Positions 54,741 to 62,587 of a stretch of DNA of 64,000 nucleotides are shown here, piece after piece. Position numbers and translations under genes: made by a program. Source of the DNA: Closterium sp. Naga37s-1 (Eukaryota > Streptophyta > Zygnematophyceae > Desmidiales > Closteriaceae); the NCBI GenBank assembly GCA_947471745.1, contig CANJKZ010000092.1, positions 2,294,001 to 2,358,000 on the forward strand, given 5' to 3'. The notes under the pieces were generated by a model. That model had not been told where the DNA came from. It made no database searches and saw only the letters and a program-made list of their open reading frames with translations. Every line of letters starts with the position of its first letter. Positions within the stretch are counted from its first letter, which is position 1.

Positions 54741-57729
54741 TTACTTACCTATATGGTTGGTACCAAGAGAAGGTGCGTTACTTACCTATATGGTTGGTAC
54801 CACGAGTAAGTGCGTTACATAACCATTTGGTTGGTACCAATGGTATGTGCGTTACATACCCATATGGTTGGTACCAAGAGAATGTACGTTACTTACCCAC
54901 ATGCCAAGTACCAAGAGTATGTGCATTATTTACCCATATGGTTGGTACCACGAGTGAGTGTGTTTCTTACCCATATGGTTAGTACCAAGAGTAACTGCAT
55001 TACTTACCCATGTGGTTGGTACCAATAGTAAGTGCGTTACTTACCCATATAGTTAGTACCAAGAGTAAGTACGTTACTTACCCATATGGTTGGTACTAAA
55101 AGAATGTGTGTTACTTATCCATATTGTTGGTACCAATAGTAAGTGCATTACTTACCCATATGGTTGGTACCAAGAGTAAATGTGTTTCTTACCCAAATGG
55201 TTCGTACCGCGGGTAAGTGCGTTACTTACCCATATGGTTGGAACTAAGAGTTTGTGCGTTACTTACTATACGGTTGGTACCAAGAGTAAGTGCGTTAATA
55301 ACCCATATGGTTGGTACCAAGGGAAGGTGCGTTACCTAAGTATATGGTTTTAAACTAAGAGTAAGTGAGTTACTTACCCATATGGTTGGTACCAATAGTC
55401 AGTTACCTAAACATATGGTTTTAAACTAAGAGTAGGTGCGTTACTTACCAATTCGGTTGGAACTTAGAGTTTGTGCGTCACTTACCATATCGTTGATACC
55501 AAGAGTAAGAGCTTTACTTACCCATATAGTTGGTACTAGGAGTAAGTGCGATACTTACCCATACGTTTGGTGCCAAGATTAAGTGCATTAATTACCTATA
55601 TCGATGGTACCAAGAGTATATGCGTTACTTACCCATTTGGATGAAACCAAGAGTTAGTGCGTAACTTACCCATATAGTTGGTACCAGGAGTTAGTGCGTT
55701 ACTTACCCATATGGTTAGTTCTAAGAGCAAGTGCGTTACTTATCCATATGGTTGGTACACCGAGTAAGAACGTTACATATACATATGGTTGTTACCAAGA
55801 GTAAGTACGTTACTTAACCATATAGTTGACATCAAGATTAAGTGCGTTACTTACCTATTGGTTGGTATCAAGTGTATGTGCGTTACTTACCCATATGGTT
55901 TGTACCAATAGTAAGTGCATTACCTACCCATAAGGTTGGCAGCAAGGGTAAGTGAGTTACTTTCCTATATGGTTGGTACCAAGAGTAAGTGCGTAACTTA
56001 CCCATATGGTTGGTACCGCGAGTAAGTGCGTTACATACCCATTTGGTTGGTACCAATAGTAAGTGCGTTATTTACCTATATGGTTGGAATCAATAGTAAG
56101 TCTGTTTCTTCCCATATGGTTGGCACCAAGAGTAAGTGCGTTACTTACCCATATTGTTGGTACCAAGAGTTTGTGCGTCTCTTACCATACGGTTGGTACC
56201 AAGAGGAAGTGCGTTAATTACCCATATGGTTGGTACCAAGAGTAGGTGCGTTACATACGCATATGGCTGGTACCAAGAGTAAGTGACTTACTTACCCATA
56301 TGGTTGGTACCAAGAGTAGGTGCGTTACATACGCATATGGCTGGTACCAAGAGTAAGTGACTTACTTACCCATATGGTTGGTACCAAGAGTAAGTGGGAT
56401 ACATACTTTACGGTTGGACACGTAAGTACGTTACTTACCCATATGGTTGGTATGAAGAGTAAGTGCGTTACTTACCCATTTGGATGGTACCAAGAGTAAG
56501 TGCGTTACTTACCCATAGAGTTGGTACCAGGAGTAAGTGGGTTACTTACCCATATGGTTAGTTCTAAGAGCAAGTGCGTCACTTACCCATATGGTTGGTA
56601 CACCATGTAAGTACGTTACTTACCCATATGGTTGGTACCAAGAGTAAGTGCGTTACTTGCCCATATGTTTGGTATCAAGGGTAAGTGCGTTACTTACCCA
56701 TATGGTTGGAACCAAGAGTAAGTGCGTTACCAACCCATATGGTTGGTATCAAGCGTAAGTGCGTTACTTTCCTATATGGTTGGTACCAAGAGAAAGTGCG
56801 TTACTTACCCATATGGTTGGTACCAAGGGGAAATGTGCGTTACTTATCCATATTGTTAGTACCAATAGTGAGTGCGTTACTTACCCATATGGTTGTTACC
56901 AAGAGTAAGTGCGTTGCTTACTGATTTGGTTGGTACCAAAAGTAAGTGCGTTACTTATCTATACTGTTGGTACCAATAGTAAGTGCGTTACTTACCCATA
57001 TGGTTGGTGCCAAGAGTAAGTGCGTTACTTTCCTATATGGTTGGTACTAAGAGTAAGTACGTTACTTACCCATATGGTTGGTACCACGAGTAAGTGCGTT
57101 ACATACTCATTTGGTTGGTGCTTATAGTAAGTGCGTTACTTACCCATATGGTTGGTACCAAGGGGAAATGTGCGTTACTTATCCATATTGTTGGTACCAA
57201 TAGTAAGTGCGTTACTTACCCATATGGTTGTTACCAAGAGTAAGTGCGTTACTTACCGATTTGGTTGGTACCAAAAGTAAGTGCGTTAGTTATCTTTACT
57301 GTTGGTACCAATAGTAAGTGCGTTACTTACCCATATGGTTGGTACCAAGAGTAAGTGCGTTACTTACCCATGTGGTTGGAGCCAAGAGTAAGTGCGTTAC
57401 TTACCTATATGGTTGGTACCAAAAGAATGTGTGTTACTTACCTATATGGTTGGTACCACGAGTAAGAGCTTTACATAACCATTTGGTTGGTACCAATGGT
57501 AAGTGTGTTACTTACTCATATGGTTGGTACCAAGAGAAAGTACGTTACTTATCCACATGATAAGTACCAAAAGTAAGTGGATTACTTACCCATATGGTTG
57601 GTACCACAAGTGAGTGTGTTTCTTACCCATATGGTTGGTACCAAGAGTAAGTGCATTACTTACCCATATGGTTGGTACCAACAGTAAGTGCGCTACTTAC
57701 CCATATAGTTAGTACCAAGAGTATGTACG
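54741..57729 (-). repeat. 37-bp satellite, inverted array, distal part (diverged)
   Basis: About 80 units lie in inverted orientation between the copia LTR and the gypsy LTR. They are visibly more diverged than the main array, with TTTTAAACTAAGAG, ATGCCAAGTACC, GGTTGGCAGCAAGGG and unit-length changes. The period stays 37 bp. It ends at GTATGTACG, where the gypsy LTR interrupts a unit. Plus-strand ORFs here are the counterpart of the period-37 ORFs elsewhere and are not considered genes. Confidence 0.93.
56228..56375 (-). repeat. 74-bp dimer duplication in the inverted array
   Basis: Two successive identical 74-bp segments (56228-56301 and 56302-56375) each contain one unit with GTAGGTGCGTTACATACGC and one with GTAAGTGACTTACTTACC. 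A similar local copy pair carrying the CAAGGGGAAATGTGCG insertion variant lies near 56821 and 57156. Confidence 0.75.
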
Positions 57730-58018
57730 TGTCGGAGAACCTTCCTCCTGCACCTTGGTCTTCTTCCTGCACCTGCTCTTCTCCCGCCGTCTCTTCTTCC
57801 AGCACCTGCTCTTCTCTTGCTGTCCCTCTTGTTCCTCCGTTCTCCGTGTTGCCTAGCCTCACTCGCCCATATTGAAAGTGTTTGGTCCCTCACCCCGTAG
57901 GTTCCCTCTTAGTGACGTGCCTCAGTGTGCTAGAGCAAAGATTGCAACTTTCACTAGTTCGAGAGAATATCAACGAGAAAGCATCGAGGGGGTGAGTGAC
58001 CTTACCCAACCCTAGGCT

Positions 58019-58036
58019 GCACATTTCCAAATGTGC
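58019..58036. repeat. Perfect hairpin in gypsy LTR
   Basis: GCACATTT and AAATGTGC form 8-bp complementary arms around CC, followed by GGCTCGGGG. It lies in the middle of the LTR. A structured RNA element or a terminator-like or polyadenylation-associated fold is conceivable; there is no direct support. Confidence 0.5.
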
Positions 58037-58192
58037 GGCTCGGGGTTGGGGTTGATTGGTTTCACATTTCGCCCTTCGGTGTCTTTCCCCCTTTTTATCT
58101 CCACCGCTCTTATCCCGTTTCTCCCCTTCTACACCCCTTCATAACAATTACCTTGCTACAATCTACACCTTCCGCCTATTTCTGTTCTATGC

Positions 58193-58200
58193 TATTATAA
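58193..58200 (-). promoter_or_regulatory. TATA-like site in gypsy LTR
   Basis: On the element strand the sequence GGTTATAATAGC lies about 90 bp inside the LTR start, a plausible place for a U3 core promoter driving the element. It is the best TATA match I found in the LTR. A weaker GATAAAAAG lies about 100 bp further along. Transcription start and polyadenylation signal cannot be placed. Confidence 0.35.
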
Positions 58201-58262
58201 CCATCTAATCTTCCTATTGCTGCAAACTAAGGCCCTGCGTATAACATCACCCTACTGTTATT

Positions 58263-58285
58263 GCATATGCATTATGTGCATATGC
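58263..58285. repeat. Perfect 9-bp inverted repeat at LTR start
   Basis: GCATATGCA and TGCATATGC are exact reverse complements around TTATG. They lie just inside the inner LTR edge, at the beginning of U3 on the element strand. Protein-binding or structural roles are guesses. Confidence 0.55.
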
Positions 58286-58294
58286 AGTGACATC

Positions 58295-58400
58295 TGTCGG
58301 AGAACCTACTTCCTGCACATTGGTCTTCTTCCTTCACCTGCTCTTCTCTTGCTGTCCCTCTTGTTACTCCGTTCTCCGTGTTGCCTAGCCTCACTCACCC
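58295..58400 (-). repeat. Copy of the LTR end next to the LTR
   Basis: This stretch starts TGTCGGAGAACC and continues to TGCCTAGCCTCACTC, repeating about 57730-57870 with a 36-nt gap (the LTR copy has an internal duplication around CACCTGCTCTTCTC) and a few substitutions. It covers the integrase stop codon (TGA, 58391-58393) and the untranslated gap before the LTR. Its element strand is purine-rich (GAGAAGAGCAGGTGAAGGAAG), so it may include the polypurine tract, though that run is not directly against the LTR edge. Confidence 0.7.
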
Positions 58401-59437
58401 ACTGCCCCCTCCTGTGCTCGTGCTCGAGCTGCTTGAGCTCGTGTCATGGGACCATATTGTTGATGCTTGCCCCCTTTTGCCATGGCTGTGTTACTCTGGT
58501 GCTCCTTCGGAACTGCTCCCTTCTCATTTTCCAGCACCAGTACACCCGAGGGACGTATCTCCCTCACTCTCCACCTCTCAGAGCCCACCCTGACATCCAG
58601 GTTATCTTGCTTTGCCCGTTTCAGGTACACCTCCTGTCCCTGACTCACTCCCTTCTTTGCTCTTCCCCCCGCCCCTTGCTGTTGCCGCTGCTCGTAGCGC
58701 CGAGCATTTCTCAGCTGTGCGGTGTGGAGGTTTTCTAATGCCGCTGGCATCATCACCCGCAGGTACCTTGCCCTGGCTTCTGACAAAGCCACCCAGTTCT
58801 CTATGGTTCCTGCCGTCACTGTGTCTGTGAGGACCCGGGTTGCTCCCACCGGCAGCAGCGGTTCACATCCATATAGGAGACTATATGGGGAGTGGTCTCT
58901 CAGGGCCGCCTGTTTCCCAAACCTGTATCCCGCTGCAATCTTGTGCAGATCCTCATCCCAATCCCTCTTCTTCTTCTCCCCATATGCTCGCAGTCCCCGC
59001 TTCAGGGTCTGCACCAGGCGCTCTGTCAGCCCATCACTCTGTGGGTGGTACCAAGACGTGCGCCTGTGGGTGATCCCTGTCTCCTCCAACAACTTCTTGA
59101 ACTCCCCTTGGAACTCTGTTCCCGGGTCTGTGAGGACCTCTGCACATGCCCCGAATCTGCATATCACCTGCTCTTTGAACGCTGCTGCCACATGCCTCGA
59201 GCTCTTGCTCGGGATAGACCTCACCTCTGGCCATTTGCTCACGTGCTCCACCATGAGCACAATATACTGCTCACCCCCCCGGCTTAGCGGCAACTCCCCC
59301 GCCAAATCCAAGGACCATCTGAACCCTAGGCCTCGAATGGGCAGGGAATGCAACTCCGCCTTGGATTGGGTGAGGTTTGCCCTGCTCCTTTGGCATGCCT
59401 CACAGCCTTCCACCCACCCCTTTACTTGCTTCCGCAT
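58391..59437 (-). CDS. gypsy integrase (core and C-terminal region)
   Basis: The open frame runs from just after a TAG at 59444-59446; the first ATG is at 59437. Residues 12-15 (CEAC) are the Cys pair of the N-terminal zinc-binding HHCC module, whose His residues lie at the end of the reverse-transcriptase ORF, so the TAG cuts this module. The DDE core has WSLDLAGELP (Asp44), VLTDPGTEF (Asp104) and HPQSDGLTER (Glu139), with the last two about 35 residues apart. Positively charged sequence follows, then a GPY/F-like segment (GSERWRVREIRPSGVLVLEN) and a basic tail ending in TGA. No chromodomain is visible. The expected role is insertion of the cDNA into the genome. The frame is identical to that of the RT and methyltransferase ORFs, so it was one polyprotein. 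Confidence 0.92.
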   Translation of the reverse strand: MRKQVKGWVEGCEACQRSRANLTQSKAELHSLPIRGLGFRWSLDLAGELPLSRGGEQYIVLMVEHVSKWPEVRSIPSKSSRHVAAAFKEQVICRFGACAEVLTDPGTEFQGEFKKLLEETGITHRRTSWYHPQSDGLTERLVQTLKRGLRAYGEKKKRDWDEDLHKIAAGYRFGKQAALRDHSPYSLLYGCEPLLPVGATRVLTDTVTAGTIENWVALSEARARYLRVMMPAALENLHTAQLRNARRYEQRQQQGAGGRAKKGVSQGQEVYLKRAKQDNLDVRVGSERWRVREIRPSGVLVLENEKGAVPKEHQSNTAMAKGGKHQQYGPMTRAQAARARAQEGAVGE

Positions 59438-59443
59438 CCCTTC

Positions 59444-61186
59444 CTACCACCATCCTGTTTTCAGCAGCTGCACCGTCCTCTCGTGCCCGAAGTGTCCCAA
59501 CTTTGTGTGTACCTCCTTGATCACTGCTTCCCTCTCGCTTGGCGCCGGCACCAGCTTCCATCCGTCCTCTGTCTGCACCTGCAACTGCTGCTGGTACCAT
59601 CTGTAGTGCTGTCCCGTTGCCCTCACTCGCGCTGTCAGCTCCTCGTCCTCTCCTGTCTCTCCCTTCACCCACCGCATGGCTGCTTCATCCTCCCAAATAT
59701 CTGCTGGCCCCTTCTGTCCCTTGGCCCCATTCAGCTCCACCAGCCTTGCCAGCAGTGTCAGGCTCACTGTGGGCTCTAGCAGTGGGGGATTCCGAGAGAG
59801 ACCGTCCACATGCTGCAATGTCTTTCCCGGCCTGTGCTTGATTTTGAAGTCATATTCCTGCAGCTTCATTGCCCACCGTGCATTCCTGCCTGTCAACCCC
59901 GGTGTTGTCATCAGCCACGTCAGGGGCTGGTGATCCGTCACCAAGGTGAACTCCCTCCCCTGCAGGTACACCCTGAAGTGCCCTACAGCCCATACCGCTG
60001 CCAATCCTTCCCCTATGTAAGAGCTGTACTGTGCCTCCGCCGAGTTACAGCTCCGGCTCGCATATGCCACCACCTTCTCCTCTCCCTCCACCTCTTGGCA
60101 GAGTATCCCTCCCATCCCTTGGCTGCTCCAGTCGGTGTAGAGCGTGAACCGGTGATCGGCGGCGGGCAGCTTGAGCACCGTTGCTGTCTTGACTGCTGTC
60201 ATTAAGTCCTCCAGTGCCCCCTTCTGTGCTTCTCCCCACTCCCACGCCTTGTCTTCCCATAGTAGCCCATTCAGTACCGCCGCTCTCTTGATGAAATTAG
60301 GCACAAACCGCCTATAGTAGCTCAGAAAGCCCAGTACCGCTCTCAGTCCTGACTTGTCCTTGGGCTCCCTCAGCCTATCCAGGACCTCCACCTTGGCCTG
60401 GTGTATCCTTATCTGCCCCCCTTTTACCTCATAACCCAGGTATTGCACTGTCTGTTCCCCCCATCTGCATTTTTTCGGGTGGCATGTGAGTCCCGCCGCT
60501 TCTATTGCTGTCAGGGTCCTCTCTACATCCTGCAGGTGCTGCTGCTCTGTCGTGCTAAAGATCACCACATCATCAATGTAACAGGCCGCGCACTTCACGC
60601 CCCTCAGCATGCTGTCCATGACCCTCTGGAACACCGCTGAGGCATTCCTCAACCCAAATGGCATGTACAACCATTCATACAGCCCGTCCGGCCCATGAAA
60701 GGCCGTCTTCTTGATGTCCTCCTCTCTGATCTTGATCTGGTTGAACCCTTGCCGCAGGTCCAGCGTCGTGAAGAACACCCCCTCTGCTAGCTTGTCGAAG
60801 ATTTCTTCCGCCATCAGCATTGGGTATCTGTCTGCTATGGTGATCTTGTTGAGTGCCCTGTAGTCCCCACACATCCTCCTGCTCAGCACCTCCCCTGTCA
60901 GGTCCCGCCTGGCTGCCACCACCGTCGGTGTGGCGTACTCTAATTCTGACCTCCTAATCAGTCCCGCTTCCAGCAGCTCCTTGATCTTCTCCTTACAGAT
61001 TGCTTCGTCCCTGTGTGGTATCTTCCTCCTGCGGTGAAACACTGGTTCCATGCTGCTCAGCTTCAGCTCCATCTCCTTCACCTTGCACCGCCCCAGTTCC
61101 TGCAGGCTGAAGGCGAAGCACTTCCTGTGCCTGGCCAACAGCTCCTGCATGGCCTCCTTCCCATTTTCGCTCATCGCTTCTCCCAC
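59444..61186 (-). CDS. gypsy reverse transcriptase and RNase H (plus start of integrase zinc module)
   Basis: Residues about 40-260 are the reverse transcriptase: CGDYRALNKITIADRYP, TTLDLRQGFNQI with Asp143, MPFGLRNASAVFQ and the catalytic YIDD at 203-206. Residues about 340-440 are RNase H: LYTDWSSQG (Asp352), the Glu in EGLAAVWAV (393) and LVTDHQPLTW (Asp418). Residues about 558-580 carry the His residues of the integrase zinc module (EVHTKLGHFGHERT) and end in KTGWW at a TAG. In relatives this position is inside the conserved aromatic-Trp-Pro-Gly-Met stretch, so the stop falls within a conserved motif, not at a domain end. The GTG at 61186 is three bases past the codon following the TAG at 61190-61192; the frame is continuous with the methyltransferase ORF, so no true start is needed here. 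Confidence 0.95.
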   Translation of the reverse strand: MGEAMSENGKEAMQELLARHRKCFAFSLQELGRCKVKEMELKLSSMEPVFHRRRKIPHRDEAICKEKIKELLEAGLIRRSELEYATPTVVAARRDLTGEVLSRRMCGDYRALNKITIADRYPMLMAEEIFDKLAEGVFFTTLDLRQGFNQIKIREEDIKKTAFHGPDGLYEWLYMPFGLRNASAVFQRVMDSMLRGVKCAACYIDDVVIFSTTEQQHLQDVERTLTAIEAAGLTCHPKKCRWGEQTVQYLGYEVKGGQIRIHQAKVEVLDRLREPKDKSGLRAVLGFLSYYRRFVPNFIKRAAVLNGLLWEDKAWEWGEAQKGALEDLMTAVKTATVLKLPAADHRFTLYTDWSSQGMGGILCQEVEGEEKVVAYASRSCNSAEAQYSSYIGEGLAAVWAVGHFRVYLQGREFTLVTDHQPLTWLMTTPGLTGRNARWAMKLQEYDFKIKHRPGKTLQHVDGLSRNPPLLEPTVSLTLLARLVELNGAKGQKGPADIWEDEAAMRWVKGETGEDEELTARVRATGQHYRWYQQQLQVQTEDGWKLVPAPSEREAVIKEVHTKLGHFGHERTVQLLKTGWW

Positions 61187-61189
61187 CTC

Positions 61190-62587
61190 CTACATTTCCT
61201 CCTCCTTCTTTTGGCAGCTCCAAGCTCCCCGGGGCACTGCCTCTATTTCTCCCTTCCCTTCCTCATGCCCCCAGCTCATGACCGTCTCTCGCCACATCCG
61301 CTGGATAAGCCACCTCAGCACGTGGCCATCCATTGCATTCCCTAAAGCCCTCCTTCTGTCCGCCTCGCTCGCCCCTGGTGCTGCCGTTGCATCTTCCCCA
61401 TACCCCATGACCAGCTCCCGTTCTAGTGCCGTGGGTTCCTCCCATCTCCGTCTCCTGTGATCATACACCATGCCCGGCCCGGGCTTCCCCGCTTCCCACT
61501 TGTATCCCGCCGCTCCCGTGTACGCCACCAGGGTGGGCAGGGCTCGTCTCTCCTGCCCTACTTGGTTGCAAGGATAGTGCCTGCTGTAGCTCATGCAGCA
61601 CACCGGCGCTGGGGTCCGCCCTGGTGCTAGGATGTCCTGCACCTTCCTTTCCCTTGCTCGCTCCACCCCATCCATCTCTTCTTGCAGCTTCACGGCAGGG
61701 AACACATTCTGCCAGTACATCCTCAATCGGTGTGCGTAAGACCCGGTTCTGGCTGCATCACAGCTCACCCCTTCCCCCAGCTGCCCCCTGATCCTTTCTC
61801 TCACTAATCGGATCGGCTCTCTGCTGTCTCCCTCCAGGTCCAGGTTTTCCAGCAAGTATGCCATCCTGCCCTGCCTCTCTTGCAACCACTCCATGATGCG
61901 GAACAGGTCTTCCATCAGCCTTGTCCTGGGATCTTCTCTTCCCCTCCCCTGGCCTGCCCAAGACACCCCTTGGCATTCCCACCCCGCCACCAGCAGATCT
62001 ACCTGCCCCCAGCTTACCACCTCTGCCTCACTTATCTTCTGCACGTCATGGATGGTTCCTGCCATGGCTTCTCGAACCACCCTCCCACTCGGCAGTTTTG
62101 GGAACTCCGCTTGCAGCTTCCATGCATGGTGCTCTGCCATCCTCCTCAATTTTGGCTCCTTCTCCACGTAAGTCCATTTCCTCACTGCGATTCCACTCCT
62201 CACCACAGCTGACAGCCCTGCCCTTATCCCTCCAAACAGCTCCACTAGGTGGATGGGCTGCTGCCAATCACTCTGCCGCCTTGGCTCGTCCATCCATCTC
62301 ATCTTGGGTCCCTCTTCTGCCCCTGCTGTCCCCTTCTGCTCCTCTGCCTGCTGCCCCCTTTGCAGCAGTTCCCCCACGGCCTGGTATGCTCTCTTGGGCT
62401 CCACTTTCACAAATCGCACCGGCAGCTCTCCCAAAGGCCCCTCCTTCTTCCAGTACCGCGTTCTAAACTCAACCTTCTCAGTCCATATGTATATGGTCAT
62501 CACCACTGCGAACACTAGCTCGGTGCCCACCAATACGTCAAAGTCCTCCGATTCTGAAATCCCACACCATGCGGATTTTGGTCTCAT
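61190..62587 (-). CDS. Protease tail plus C5-cytosine DNA methyltransferase domain (DNMT3-like) in gypsy pol
   Basis: Residues 1-48 are the end of the aspartic protease (SEDFDVLVGTELV, then FRTRYWK). Residues about 112-432 match C5-cytosine methyltransferases in order: motif I VELFGGIRAG (115-124), a post-motif acidic site VEKEPKLRRM, IHDVQKI (179-185) and GQVDLLVAG before motif IV, motif IV with WECQGVSWAG (Cys205 as nucleophile), motif VI LENL (Glu247), motif VIII HRLRMYW (Arg287, Arg289), ERELVMGYG (389-397) like motif IX, and motif X LGNAMDGHV (415-423). Order and the FGGI-x-AGL and HR-x-R-x-YW wording fit DNMT3/DRM-like enzymes best. The motif IV dipeptide is Glu-Cys instead of Pro-Cys and motif VI is ENL instead of ENV. 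No PWWP, ADD or UBA domain is seen. The domain sits between protease and RT and ends in TAG, in frame with RT. Expected product: 5-methylcytosine in DNA using S-adenosylmethionine. Confidence 0.87.
   Translation of the reverse strand: MRPKSAWCGISESEDFDVLVGTELVFAVVMTIYIWTEKVEFRTRYWKKEGPLGELPVRFVKVEPKRAYQAVGELLQRGQQAEEQKGTAGAEEGPKMRWMDEPRRQSDWQQPIHLVELFGGIRAGLSAVVRSGIAVRKWTYVEKEPKLRRMAEHHAWKLQAEFPKLPSGRVVREAMAGTIHDVQKISEAEVVSWGQVDLLVAGWECQGVSWAGQGRGREDPRTRLMEDLFRIMEWLQERQGRMAYLLENLDLEGDSREPIRLVRERIRGQLGEGVSCDAARTGSYAHRLRMYWQNVFPAVKLQEEMDGVERARERKVQDILAPGRTPAPVCCMSYSRHYPCNQVGQERRALPTLVAYTGAAGYKWEAGKPGPGMVYDHRRRRWEEPTALERELVMGYGEDATAAPGASEADRRRALGNAMDGHVLRWLIQRMWRETVMSWGHEEGKGEIEAVPRGAWSCQKKEEEM

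Larger units (their letters stand above)
57730..58292 (-). repeat. gypsy 3' LTR (563 bp)
   Basis: On the plus strand the segment starts TGTCGGAGAACC at the satellite junction and ends GCAGTGACA, giving TGTC...GACA termini of the usual TG...CA type. On the element's own strand it starts TGTCACTGC. It contains two perfect short palindromic hairpins and a TATA-like site. The portion next to the satellite (about 57730-57870) is repeated just outside the LTR at 58295-58400, which makes the inner boundary less certain. There is no coding potential I trust. Confidence 0.7.

Noticed and set aside
1-57729. CCATATGG as SRF/MADS CArG boxes
   Set aside because: The CArG consensus needs six A/T bases between CC and GG; here there are four.
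58391-58800. Chromodomain at the integrase C-terminus
   Set aside because: The tail is short and basic, with no aromatic-cage pattern or typical chromodomain order.
61190-62587. A host DNMT gene or bacterial restriction-modification methylase next to the element
   Set aside because: The domain is fused in frame to the protease tail on one side and, across one TAG, to RT on the other. There is no separate start, promoter or endonuclease partner.
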